From the NCBI GenBank assembly GCA_044866695.1, contig JBIOUF010000081.1, positions 1 to 24,283 on the forward strand: a stretch of DNA of 24,283 bases, in the 5' to 3' direction. Positions within the stretch are counted from its first letter, which is position 1; each line of letters starts with the position of its first letter. The position numbers and the translations under genes were made by a program. The DNA is from JBIOUF01 sp044866695 (GTDB lineage Bacteria > Actinomycetota > Actinomycetes > Propionibacteriales > Nocardioidaceae). Below the pieces are notes generated by a model. That model made no database searches and was not told where the DNA came from. It saw nothing but the letters and a program-made list of their open reading frames with translations. Positions 7,578 through 16,371 of this stretch are shown here, one piece after another.

Positions 7578-7659
7578 GGTGGTTGAGAGGGGCGAGCTTG
7601 CGAGCCCGTCTCGACTTGGGCTGAGGAGCGAGCTTGCGAGCGTCACGAAGCCAACCACC
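7578..7659. repeat. GGTGGTTG...CCAACCACC imperfect palindromic intergenic repeat
   Basis: An 82-bp element bounded by GGTGGTTG and CCAACCACC, with two internal copies of GCGAGCTTGCGAGC. It starts 7 bp after the hydrolase stop. It belongs by sequence style to the same GGTTGAG...GCGAGC...CGAA family as the 68-bp array at the right end of the window. It probably folds into a long hairpin in RNA and may terminate the protease operon. Confidence 0.75.
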
Positions 7660-7671
7660 GGCACCTGGGCA

Positions 7672-7699
7672 GAGACCCTGCCAGGGCTCCGCCGGTCTC
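7672..7699. terminator. Short hairpin GAGACC/GGTCTC (possible terminator)
   Basis: GAGACC at 7672-7677 pairs with GGTCTC at 7694-7699 across 16 bp that themselves contain CCTGCCAGG. There is no T-run, so this is at best a GC-hairpin terminator or a decayed part of the adjoining intergenic repeat. It closes the region between the hydrolase and the next operon. Confidence 0.35.
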
Positions 7700-7750
7700 G
7701 AGAAGCCATCCACTGGCGCTCCGGCTCCCCCGCCCAGTGAGCGCCGAATC

Positions 7751-7765
7751 ATATCAAACTGATAT
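7751..7765. promoter_or_regulatory. AT-rich palindrome ATATCA-AAC-TGATAT (candidate operator)
   Basis: A perfect 6+3+6 palindrome in an otherwise very GC-rich region, followed directly by TATAAAAT (7763-7770) that could be a -10 box. Its symmetry and length are typical of operators for dimeric regulators of the GntR, MarR or TetR type. It lies 142 bp upstream of the chosen start of the Fe-S subunit gene and is the most likely control point of the oxidase/permease operon. No regulator gene is adjacent. Confidence 0.6.
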
Positions 7766-7810
7766 AAAATGCGAGAAGTCCTGATCCACGCCCGTTCTGT
7801 GGCGTTGATG

Positions 7811-7840
7811 TTGCCGGGGCCTCAGCGGTGCTTCTACCCT
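7811..7840 (+). promoter_or_regulatory. Possible sigma-70-type promoter for the oxidase operon
   Basis: TTGCCG at 7811-7816 and TACCCT at 7835-7840 are separated by 18 bp, and the start codon follows 67 bp later. The match is moderate. An alternative promoter overlapping the AT-rich palindrome at 7751-7770 is equally possible. Confidence 0.3.
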
Positions 7841-7906
7841 CCTGGAGAAGGTTCATCGTGGGACGCGATGAGCGCGCCCCCAGGGAGACCTCCGGGAGGG
7901 GCACAC

Positions 7907-9187
7907 GTGACGACCGATGACCCTACGACCGGCAGCCCGGCGAGCCAGAACGGCCGCCTGCAAGGCGAGTTCGTCGAGCGGTGGCGCCAGAACGGGTACA
8001 ACTGCTATTCGTCGGGGCACAAGTTCTGCCGCGAGGTCTGCCCTGTCACCCAGGTGACCCGGAACGAGAACCACACCCCTACGGCCTTCCACGCCAACGT
8101 GATCGCGATGGACAAGGGCCTTCTGAACATCGAGGACGTGGCGGACGACTACGTGCACTGCACGCAGTGCGGCGGATGCGAGATCCGGTGTCCGAACACC
8201 CTCTTCGTCGGTGACTTCTACCAGGCCCGCACCGAGACGGTGAAGGTGGTGCGAGCGGCTCGGGCGCTCATGGTCGACAAGGGCCTGGACCGTGCGGGCT
8301 GGCAGCAGTGGACCAGGCTGACCAAGCAGTACAAGAACGAGCCCGTGCTCGGGGCCGCCGGTGACCAGCCGAACGGGCAGGAGCACGTCCGCGACTGGGC
8401 GGAAGGCCTGGACCTCCCGATCGGTGGCGAGACCATCATGTTCGTGGACTGCGAGGCGGCCTTCTACCGCACCTCGAACACCCGAGCCACGGCGCAGGTG
8501 CTGCAGAAGGCCGGGTTCGAGTTCGGCCTGATGAACGAGCAGTGGTGCTGTGGCGGACCGGCCGCCGAGATGGGATACGTCGAGCAGTCCCGCGCGTTCG
8601 CGGAGCACAATCTCGCTGACTGGCGCGCGTCCGGAGTCAAGCGGGTCATCGCCATCGAGCCGCACGACTACATCCACTTCACCGAGGACTACCCGGCGTA
8701 CTTCGGTGCGGACTTCGACATCGAGGTGGTCCAGATCCTCGAGCTGGTCGCAGACCTGGTCGAGAGCGGTCGGCTCAGGCTCGAGCGGCCGATCAACAAG
8801 ACGGTGACCTACCACGATCCCTGCCGGCTGAACAAGCGGAAGGCGATTCACGCTGCTCCCCGGTACATCCTGAACTCGATACCCGGCCTGGTGTTCAAGG
8901 ACGTCGACCACGTCACGCAGTGGTCATACTGCTCGGGCGGCGGTGCCGGTCTGCCCATCGAGAAGCCGGACATCACGGCCGCGATCAGCGATGGTCGGCT
9001 GGCGCGGGCCAAGGAGCTCGATGTGGAGATGCTGGTGAGCGCCTGTGTGTGGTCGGAGCGACCGCTTGCCATGGCCGGTCACAAGGTCGGCATCGAGGTC
9101 GCCGACATCATCGAGCTCGTCGCCGAGTCCGCCGGCATCGAGATCGGCGGCCGTCGTGGCGCATCCGACCTGGAGGCGACGCGATGA
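7907..9187 (+). CDS. Fe-S/CCG-domain oxidoreductase subunit (GlcF/HdrD-like) with degenerate cluster motifs
   Basis: I place the start at GTG 7907, seven bases after GGGAGGGG, giving 426 aa. The frame is open back to ATG 7769, but that stretch has no family similarity or good ribosome binding site. A second ferredoxin motif is canonical, CTQCGGCEIRCP (Cys85, 88, 91, 95). The first is not: NCYSSGHKFCREVCP gives Cys33-x7-Cys41-x3-Cys45, with His or Ser where cysteines are normal. Two CCG modules follow, WCCGGP (214-215) and HDPCRL...YCSGGGAG (306, 342), and both lack some usual cysteines (EPHDY instead of CxxC near 251; a single Cys380 near the end). The family passes electrons from a flavin subunit to the quinone pool, as GlcF does for glycolate oxidase. 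It overlaps the oxidase gene in ATGA. Confidence 0.85.
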   Translation: MTTDDPTTGSPASQNGRLQGEFVERWRQNGYNCYSSGHKFCREVCPVTQVTRNENHTPTAFHANVIAMDKGLLNIEDVADDYVHCTQCGGCEIRCPNTLFVGDFYQARTETVKVVRAARALMVDKGLDRAGWQQWTRLTKQYKNEPVLGAAGDQPNGQEHVRDWAEGLDLPIGGETIMFVDCEAAFYRTSNTRATAQVLQKAGFEFGLMNEQWCCGGPAAEMGYVEQSRAFAEHNLADWRASGVKRVIAIEPHDYIHFTEDYPAYFGADFDIEVVQILELVADLVESGRLRLERPINKTVTYHDPCRLNKRKAIHAAPRYILNSIPGLVFKDVDHVTQWSYCSGGGAGLPIEKPDITAAISDGRLARAKELDVEMLVSACVWSERPLAMAGHKVGIEVADIIELVAESAGIEIGGRRGASDLEATR

Positions 9188-10698
9188 CCACCACGTCGGT
9201 GATGTCGGTCGACCCCGGGGTCGTCGCGGAGCTCGAGGCGATCATGGGTGAACCCGGTTCGGTGCTGACCGGCGTGTCGAGCAGGGCGAACCGGGCCCGA
9301 GTGCCCGCACCGTTCCCCGTCCACCGTTGGGCCGAGCACATGCCGGCGGTCGTCGTCCTGCCGCGCACGGCGCAACAGGTATCGGAGATCGTCAAGCTCG
9401 CGAACCGGGCCCGGATCCCGGTGGTGCCACGAGCCGGAGGGACCGGACTCAACGACGGCGCCGTCCCTCTGCGCGGCGGCATCATGGTGGATGTCAAGCG
9501 GATGAACCAGATCCATGAGGTCGACCTGGCGGACCGGACCGTCACGGTCGGGCCCGGGATCAGCATGATGAAGCTGAACGAGGAGCTCAAGCGGTACGGC
9601 GTGCTGTTCCCCGACACCCCGGCGTCGTACCCCTGCTCGCTTGTCGGTGGTCGCATCGCGTGCAGCGGCTTCTCGCTGCTCGGCACGCGGTTCGGCCACA
9701 GCCGCGACCTGGTCATGTCCTTCGAGATGGTGCTGCCGACCGGTGAGATCATCCAGGTGGGTGACGGCGGGGGGAAGAAGATCCGCAAGTCCTCGACGGG
9801 CTACCACCTCAAGCACCTGTTCATGGGTCATCAGGGCACGCTGGGCATCGTGACCGAGGCGACCCTCGAGCTGGTGCCACGCCCTGAGGCGGAGTTCGCG
9901 GCGTTCTTCGCCTTCGACGACTTCCTCAACGCCCACCGGACCGTTCACGGCATCACGACCTCGGGTATCGCGACCCTGGCCGGCACCGTGCTCTTCGACG
10001 AGAAGAAGGTCGAGTACCTGCGGCGCGACGACGAGGCCTTCATCCCGATGCCGCCGTGGGTGAGCTCGATCGTGGCCACGGCCCTGTACGGCACCAAGGC
10101 CGAGGTCAACGAAGCCGCGAAGCTGCTGATGGAGCTGGGCCGGAAGGAGGGCGGGCGCTACACCGGCGACGAGATGGCGGTGGGCGACTGGGCCTCCCGG
10201 CACGACCGTTACGCCAACCCGTTGCACGGCCGCCTGAAGGACGGCACCGTGGCCCCGATGTCGTGGCACTGCGAGGACGCGTCGCTGAACTGGAGCGTCA
10301 TTCCCAAGGTCCGCGAGGAGTGGACCGCGATCGCCGACAGGTACATCGACGAGTACGGCATCTTCGACAACTGGGGGATGTACTGCTACACCAGTGCCTC
10401 GTACAAGCCGTGGGGTGACTTCCTCACCGAGATCGACATCGGGATCTGGGAGGAGAAGCTGAACGACGAGACCTGGGCGGGCTGGGTCGACTTCAAGACC
10501 GAGATCGCCAAGGTGTCCTTGAAGTACGGCGGCTCGATGAGCAACTGCCACGGCACCACCCGGATCGGGGACGCCGAGCTCGTTCCCGAGGAGATGGGGG
10601 GCGGCTGGGACGTCATGTTGAAGATCAAGAAGGCGCTCGACCCGAACAACATCATGAACCCCGGCAAGCAGATGCTGGACCAGGCCTACGAGGACTGA
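9184..10698 (+). CDS. FAD-binding (PCMH-type) oxidase, GlcD-like
   Basis: A 504-aa protein with ATG 9184 overlapping the upstream stop by four bases. The PCMH FAD domain covers roughly 50-235: VVVLPRTAQQVSEIVKLAN, the pyrophosphate loop PRAGGTGLNDGAVPLRGG (83-99), VDVKRMNQI, then GTRFGHSRDLVMSFEMVLPTGEII and GHQGTLGIVTEATLEL. The C-terminal substrate-binding domain contains an NCHGTTRIGD segment where related enzymes place catalytic histidines, and it ends ALDPNNIMNPGK, the standard tail of glycolate/D-lactate/VAO-type oxidases. Members oxidise 2-hydroxy acids, D-lactate, aldonolactones or phenols, so the substrate cannot be fixed from sequence. The partner Fe-S subunit points to a respiratory dehydrogenase rather than an oxygen-dependent oxidase, and the downstream APC permease suggests an amino-acid-like or small organic acid substrate. 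Confidence 0.9.
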   Translation: MTTTSVMSVDPGVVAELEAIMGEPGSVLTGVSSRANRARVPAPFPVHRWAEHMPAVVVLPRTAQQVSEIVKLANRARIPVVPRAGGTGLNDGAVPLRGGIMVDVKRMNQIHEVDLADRTVTVGPGISMMKLNEELKRYGVLFPDTPASYPCSLVGGRIACSGFSLLGTRFGHSRDLVMSFEMVLPTGEIIQVGDGGGKKIRKSSTGYHLKHLFMGHQGTLGIVTEATLELVPRPEAEFAAFFAFDDFLNAHRTVHGITTSGIATLAGTVLFDEKKVEYLRRDDEAFIPMPPWVSSIVATALYGTKAEVNEAAKLLMELGRKEGGRYTGDEMAVGDWASRHDRYANPLHGRLKDGTVAPMSWHCEDASLNWSVIPKVREEWTAIADRYIDEYGIFDNWGMYCYTSASYKPWGDFLTEIDIGIWEEKLNDETWAGWVDFKTEIAKVSLKYGGSMSNCHGTTRIGDAELVPEEMGGGWDVMLKIKKALDPNNIMNPGKQMLDQAYED

Positions 10699-10708
10699 GG
10701 GGCAAGCC

Positions 10709-11044
10709 ATGCAGCGGTTCGTCTACAAGCAGCAGTACGTCCGCCCCGAGGCCACCCGGGTGTCCGACGGCGTCGTCATCCGCATGGAGCACGTCTACGA
10801 GGTGGACCCGGACCTCATGGGTCATCATTTCAACCAGCAGAACATGCCGCTCTGGGACACCCTCCGCATCCTGGAGAGCAGGAGCGACCATCTGAGCTGG
10901 ATGCACGAGCACTTCGCGGACGAGACGCTCGTAGCGGGGATCGAGTCCGAGCTCGACCTCGGACCGGGCCGGCCGAGCGGAGAGGCGTACCCCGCGCCGC
11001 CTGATGCGCCCGCCCGTCACCCGCGACCGATCCTCCCGTACTGA
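10709..11044 (+). CDS. Hypothetical 111-aa protein inside the oxidase operon
   Basis: ATG at 10709, ten bases after the oxidase stop and preceded by GAGGGG. I do not recognise the family. The first 85 residues look folded and soluble, with mixed strand and helix (RFVYKQQYVRP, VVIRMEHVYEVD, MGHHFNQQNMPLWDTLRILE, LSWMHEHFADETLVAGIESEL). The last 25 are Pro/Ala-rich and probably disordered. There is no signal peptide, membrane segment or cysteine cluster. Histidines and acidic residues (HHF, MHEHF) could bind a metal, but this is speculation. The tight spacing on both sides and the following ATG 11046, one base after this stop, make it a genuine operon member, perhaps an accessory subunit of the oxidase. 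Confidence 0.75.
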   Translation: MQRFVYKQQYVRPEATRVSDGVVIRMEHVYEVDPDLMGHHFNQQNMPLWDTLRILESRSDHLSWMHEHFADETLVAGIESELDLGPGRPSGEAYPAPPDAPARHPRPILPY

Positions 11045-11045
11045 C

Positions 11046-12566
11046 ATGAGTACCGAACCCGCGTTGCCGGCACCGGCGGCGACAGCCGAACAGGAGCACC
11101 TCGTCGCGCTCGGCTACACCGGCCAGGACTTCCACCGGTCGATGAGCCTGTGGTCGAACATGGCTCTCGGGTTCACCTACCTGAGCCCGCTGGTCGGCGT
11201 CTACTCACTCTTCGCCTACAGCCTCTCGCTGGGTGGTCCGCCCGCGATGTGGTGGATCGTGGTCGTCGGGACCGGACAGTTCCTCGTCGCGCTGGTCTTC
11301 GGTGAGGTCGTCTCGCAGTACCCCCTCGCCGGCGGCATCTATCCCTGGTGCAGGCGCCTGTGGGGACGTCGCTACGCCTGGATCGTCGCCTGGGTGTACA
11401 TGTGGGCGGTCATCGTCACGGTGACGGCCGTGGCCGAGTTCGGAGGCGGCTTCATCGGGGCGCTGTTCGACATCGAGCCGACCAAGGAGATCGGACTGGT
11501 CACCGCCGTTGTGCTGCTGCTGGTCGCATTGGGCTTCAACTTCAGCGGCACCCACATGCTTGCCCGGGTCGCGAAGATCGGCCTGGCCGCCGAGCTCATT
11601 GGCGTGATCGCCCTCGGGCTGTACCTGCTGGTGTTCGAGCGGGAGAGCTCGTTCTCGGTGTTCTTCGACCCCATGGGCGCCGGCGGTGACCAGGCCTACA
11701 TCATCACGTTCTTCGGATCCGCGCTGAGCGGGCTCTTCTTGTTCTACGGGTTCGAGGCGTGCGGCAACGTCGCGGAGGAGGTCGACGACCCCACCCGGCG
11801 GATCCCCAAGGCGATGATGCTGACCATCCTGGTCGGTGGCGTGTCCGGCCTCCTGTCGTACGTCGGGTACGTGCTGGCCGCCCCCGACCTGCAGGCCATC
11901 GTCGACGGCGAGGTCGCCGACCCGATTCCGGCGATCCTCGAAAGCGCTCTGGGCACAGCAGGCTCGAAGATCTTCCTGCTGGTTGCGGTGACGGCGTTCG
12001 TGTCCTGCGTGCTCTCCCTCCAGGCGGCCGGCAGCCGGCTCATCTACTCGTCCGCACGCGACCGGATGCTGCCGATGAGCCGCTGGCTGTCGCACATGTC
12101 CGACCGGCACTCGGTGCCGACCAACGCCTTGCTGGTGGCCTGCGTCGTCCCGATCCTGATCTGCCTCTACGTCTACGTCTTCCCCGACCAGCTGCCGCGG
12201 GTGACTGCGTTCGCCGTCCTGGGGATCTACATCGCGTTCCAGGCCGTGGTCCTGGCCGCGTTGCGGCAGCGGCTCAAGGGCTGGCGGCCGGCCGGCAACT
12301 GGAACCTCGGTGGCGCCGGACTGCTCGTCAACGTGCTCGCACTCGGCTACGGCATCATGGCCGTCATCCTGCTGCTCAAGCCGCTGGACACCGGGAGCTG
12401 GCTGGACGACTACGTGGTGGCGATCGGCCTCGTGATCGTCTTCGGGACCGGACTGGGGTACCTGTTCATCGCCAAGCCGGACCGGCATTCCGAGGGCGTC
12501 GCCGAAGGGGACGCGATCGAAGTGGCGCAGCTGCTGCGGTCACTGCGGGAGAAGGCGCGGAGCTGA
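11046..12566 (+). CDS. APC-superfamily amino acid/polyamine permease
   Basis: A 506-aa membrane protein. I choose ATG 11046, one base after the previous stop; the frame continues upstream to 11004 but that would overlap the small gene. The N-terminal FHRSMSLWSNMALGFTYLSP and the following GGPPAMWWI match the first helices of APC permeases, and PLAGGIYPW is the usual glycine-rich turn after helix 3. About 12 to 13 hydrophobic segments are visible, ending with VVAIGLVIVFGTGLGYLFIA and a short cytosolic tail. GFEACGNVAEEVDDPTRRIPKA is the conserved loop after helix 6 (E-A-x-x-x-AEE-x-x-x-P-x-R-x-x-P). The family imports amino acids, amines or their derivatives by proton or ion coupling. Fourth gene of the oxidase operon, it probably supplies the substrate. 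It converges on the NYN gene with 18 bp between. Confidence 0.9.
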   Translation: MSTEPALPAPAATAEQEHLVALGYTGQDFHRSMSLWSNMALGFTYLSPLVGVYSLFAYSLSLGGPPAMWWIVVVGTGQFLVALVFGEVVSQYPLAGGIYPWCRRLWGRRYAWIVAWVYMWAVIVTVTAVAEFGGGFIGALFDIEPTKEIGLVTAVVLLLVALGFNFSGTHMLARVAKIGLAAELIGVIALGLYLLVFERESSFSVFFDPMGAGGDQAYIITFFGSALSGLFLFYGFEACGNVAEEVDDPTRRIPKAMMLTILVGGVSGLLSYVGYVLAAPDLQAIVDGEVADPIPAILESALGTAGSKIFLLVAVTAFVSCVLSLQAAGSRLIYSSARDRMLPMSRWLSHMSDRHSVPTNALLVACVVPILICLYVYVFPDQLPRVTAFAVLGIYIAFQAVVLAALRQRLKGWRPAGNWNLGGAGLLVNVLALGYGIMAVILLLKPLDTGSWLDDYVVAIGLVIVFGTGLGYLFIAKPDRHSEGVAEGDAIEVAQLLRSLREKARS

Positions 12567-12584
12567 ACCGCCGGCCGTCCGGGG

Positions 12585-13507
<923 letters not shown>

Positions 13508-13511
<4 letters not shown>

Positions 13512-14554
13512 GGCGTCCCTCCTCCTGAGGTCGGGGTGACCAGCACGGCCGCGCCCGTCACCGCGGCGTCCGCCAGGTCGTCCAGCGCCCGGTCCGCGGC
13601 GGACAGAGGGTACTCCGTCACGGTCGGGGTGATCCGCAGCGCGGTGGCCAGCCGCAGCAGCTCCTCGCCGTCGGCGCGCGTGTTGGCGGTGACGCTGGTC
13701 AGCGTCCGCTCCCGGAACAGCTCGCGCTGGTAGTCGATCGCCGGGATGTCGGTGAGGTGGATGCCGGCGACGGCCAGCGTGCCGCCCTGGTCCAGCGCCG
13801 CGAGCGCGACCGGCACCAGGTCGCCCACCGGAGCGAACAGGATCGCGGCGTCCAGCGGCACCGGCGGCCGCGCGTACGCCTCGCCGGCGGACGCGGCGCC
13901 CAGGTCCAGGGCGAGCGACCGAGCCCGCTCGCCGCGAGTCAGGACGTGCACCTCCGCGCCCTGTGCCAGGGCGATCTGCGCGGTCAGGTGCGCGCTCGCC
14001 CCGAACCCGTAGATGCCCAGCCGGCCGCCGGGCGGCAGGTTCGCCCGCTTCAGTGCGCGGTAGCCGATGATCCCCGAGCACAGCAGCGGCGCGGCCTCCT
14101 CGTCGGTCAGTCCTTCGGGGATGCGGTAGGCGAAGGCCTCTGGCACGACGGCGTACTCGGCGTACCCGCCGTCGGCATCCCACCCGGTGTACTCCGAAGC
14201 CGGGCAGAGGTTCTCCCGTCCGGTGCGGCACATCCGGCAGGTCCCGCAGGTACGCCGCAGCCAGGCGATCCCCACCCGGTCGCCCACCTCGAAGCGGTCC
14301 GCGGCCCGGCCGGCACCGACCACCTCGCCGACCACCTCGTGCCCCGGCACGCGCAGCTCGGCCTTCGCTTCGAGGTCACGGTCGGCCAGGTGCAGATCGG
14401 TCCGGCAGACTCCGCAGGCCCGCACGCGCAGCAGTACCTCGTCGCCGGCCGGCACGGGCACCTCCCGGCGCACCTTCACGAGCCGCCGCCCGGCATCCGG
14501 TCGCGCCACCGCCCAGGCGTCCATCGCGGCGGGGTTGGCACGGTCTGGCGGCAT
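13508..14554 (-). CDS. adhA: Zinc-dependent alcohol dehydrogenase, AdhA type (MDR superfamily)
   Basis: A 348-aa medium-chain dehydrogenase, start at ATG 14554 with GGGAG nine bases before. ATG 14524 is ten codons further in and would also give a plausible N-terminus. CGVCRTDLHLADRDL contains the catalytic-zinc cysteine, PGHEVVGEV the zinc histidine and glutamate, and CGTCRMCRTGRENLC the four structural-zinc cysteines. PLLCSGIIGYRAL carries a Cys where the third catalytic-zinc ligand lies. The Rossmann loop is GIYGFGASAHL, fitting NAD(H) or NADP(H). The pattern resembles mycobacterial AdhA and related zinc-binding ADH family proteins, which interconvert alcohols and aldehydes. The symbol is assigned by resemblance from memory. 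It is the first gene of a two-gene minus-strand operon with the NYN-LOTUS protein. Confidence 0.88.
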
Positions 14555-14921
14555 GGGTTGATTCTCCCGCTGTCCCGGGCGCCGCTGGTGCCGGGTCCGG
14601 GGGTCAGATTCCCATGGTGTCATGGTGTTCTGTCGCGGTGTTCTGGTGCTGACCACGGGGAGTTCGTCGTGGCCAGCACGAGATCGTCGTGGGAGGCCGG
14701 CGGCTTGCGACGACTCGCGGCCCCAAGGGTCCGGATGCACCGGCTGGGCGTCCCGCCCGGTGACGGATGTGACAGGTCGGCGCGGTGGGCGGAGGCGTTT
14801 GCGACGGCTCACCGTCTTCCTGAGCGACGGCGGCGACTCCTCTACTTGGTGTTGTCCACATGACGAGATGCGGCGGGCTTCCCGCCCTGGTTCTGTCTGT
14901 GGCGGCTGGTGTGATCGGGTC
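14555..14921. other. Intergenic region between divergent adhA and DUF222-HNH genes
   Basis: This 367-bp divergent region must hold the promoters of both genes. I see no convincing gene in it. It contains short direct repeats: CATGGTGT twice in tandem (14613-14628) and GGTGTTCTG at 14624-14632 and 14637-14645 with a 13-bp period, which could be regulator sites. A small GGCGGG-CTT-CCCGCC hairpin lies at 14872-14886, 35 bp before the chosen HNH start. I cannot place promoters with confidence. Confidence 0.5.
14872..14886 (+). promoter_or_regulatory. 6-bp stem hairpin in the leader of the HNH gene
   Basis: GGCGGG (14872-14877) pairs with CCCGCC (14881-14886) around a CTT loop. It sits in the untranslated leader if translation begins at ATG 14922, and inside the coding region if it begins at ATG 14868. 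No T-run follows. Confidence 0.35.
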
Positions 14922-16262
14922 ATGTCAGCAGAGCCGGTGCCGCCGCGCGACCCGCGGGCGGACGCGCCCGAATCGACGCCGGTGGGCGACCGGTTCGACC
15001 GGGTGCACTGGTTCGCGGGGCGGGTGCACGAGGTGTTGGACGGGTTGGGTGACCCGCATCCGTACTCGCTGACTCCTGGTCAGGTGGCGGAGACCGTGGG
15101 CGAGCTGGAGCGGGCCGCGGCGCGGTTGTCGGGGTTGGCGTTGCGGCTGGTCGCCCAGGCCGACATCGACGACCTGGCCACCCCTGCCGGCGCCACCTCC
15201 ACCGCGGCGTGGCTGCGGGGTCTGGTGCCGGTGACCCGGCGGGACGCGGTCGCCCAGGAGCGGCTGGCCGCCACCCTGCGGTGCGGGCACGAGGCGGTCG
15301 ACGCTGCGTTGGTGGCGGGCAGGGTGCTGCGGGACCAGGCGGAGGCGATCTGCAACGCCGTGGATGACCTGCCGGTCGAGGTCGGGGTGGACACCAGGCT
15401 GGCCGCGGAGGCGCACTTGCTGGACCTCGCCGGGCGGTTCGACGCGGTGGAGCTGGCCCGGTTGGGCAAGCGGATCCTCCACACGGTGGCCCCGGACCTG
15501 GCCGAGCGGCTGGACGCGGCCGCGTTGGAGCGGGAGGAACGCGAGGCCGAGAGGAAGACCGGTCTCACCTGGGGCCGGGACGGGCACGGGTCGGTGAGCG
15601 GCAGGTTCAAGCTGCCCGAGCGGTACGGGGACATGCTGGCCGCCGCGTTGGACGCGTTCACCAACCCCGCCGGCACCGACCCGGTCCCGCGTACCGAGCC
15701 CGCCAGCCCCACCCAACCGGATGCTGTGGAGCGGGTGGCCCGGCTCACCCCGGCCGTGCGTGGGGAGGCGTTCTGCCGGCTCCTGGAGACCCTGAACACC
15801 GACACCCTGCCCTCGACCGGTGGGTTGGCGCCGACGGTGGTGGTGACGATGACCCTGGACACCCTGCTCGGCGGCCTGGCGCACGCCGCCATCCTGGGCG
15901 CCCCCACCCTGGTCTCGGCCGGCCAGGCCCGCCGGCTGGCCTGCGCCGCCGGAGTGATTCCCGCCGTCCTGGACAGCACCGGCCGGGTCCTGGACCTGGG
16001 CCGCAGACGCCGGCTGGCGTCCAAGGCGCAGATCCTGGCCCTGCGGTTGCAGCAGCAGGGGGTGTGCGCGATCCGCGGCTGCGACCGGCCCGCGCACTGG
16101 TGCGAGGCACACCACTGGCGACAGCCCTGGGCCGCCGGCGGGAGGACGGACCTGGCCGATCTCGCGTTGATCTGTCCCCGCCACCACACCCTGGCCCACC
16201 GCGACCAGATGACCATGACACCCGGCCACGACGGCAGGGTCCAGCTCCACCGGCGCACCTGA
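14922..16262 (+). CDS. DUF222 / HNH endonuclease domain protein (13E12-type)
   Basis: A 446-aa protein from ATG 14922. The upstream sequence (GATCGGGTC) is a poor ribosome binding site; ATG 14868 in the same frame is an alternative. The N-terminal two thirds are the helical DUF222 domain (DRVHWFAGRVHEVLDGL, AWLRGLVPVTRRDA, KLPERYGDMLAAALDAF). The C-terminus is the HNH module: CAIRGCDRPAHWCEAHHWRQPWAAGGRTDLADLALICPRHHTLAH, with zinc cysteines in CAIRGC and the catalytic EAHH and RHH histidines intact. The family is highly multi-copy in actinomycetes, where related genes are the mycobacterial 13E12 repeats. It is thought to be a mobile or selfish nuclease family, but the cellular role is not established. 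No inteins, integrase or terminal repeats flank it. Confidence 0.92.
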   Translation: MSAEPVPPRDPRADAPESTPVGDRFDRVHWFAGRVHEVLDGLGDPHPYSLTPGQVAETVGELERAAARLSGLALRLVAQADIDDLATPAGATSTAAWLRGLVPVTRRDAVAQERLAATLRCGHEAVDAALVAGRVLRDQAEAICNAVDDLPVEVGVDTRLAAEAHLLDLAGRFDAVELARLGKRILHTVAPDLAERLDAAALEREEREAERKTGLTWGRDGHGSVSGRFKLPERYGDMLAAALDAFTNPAGTDPVPRTEPASPTQPDAVERVARLTPAVRGEAFCRLLETLNTDTLPSTGGLAPTVVVTMTLDTLLGGLAHAAILGAPTLVSAGQARRLACAAGVIPAVLDSTGRVLDLGRRRRLASKAQILALRLQQQGVCAIRGCDRPAHWCEAHHWRQPWAAGGRTDLADLALICPRHHTLAHRDQMTMTPGHDGRVQLHRRT

Positions 16263-16371
16263 GCGCTCCCGCCCCCAGGACTTCCGAGCTCACCGGCGGC
16301 GGCCGGAGACGCGCATGCTGACGTCTGGCAGGATGACGCGCGAGGAGTCCTCGGGAGAGAGAGGCCGGCTC

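Noticed and set aside
7769..7906. Upstream start of the Fe-S subunit at ATG 7769
   Set aside because: The added 46 residues have no similarity to the family, and GTG 7907 has a well-placed GGGAGGGG.
9079..10710. Long minus-strand open frame opposite the FAD oxidase
   Set aside because: Antisense shadow of a gene with strong family motifs.
13512..14231. N-terminal extension of the NYN protein
   Set aside because: This part is the +1 frame of the dehydrogenase gene on the same strand, and the strong AGGAGGAGGG site fixes the start at 13511.
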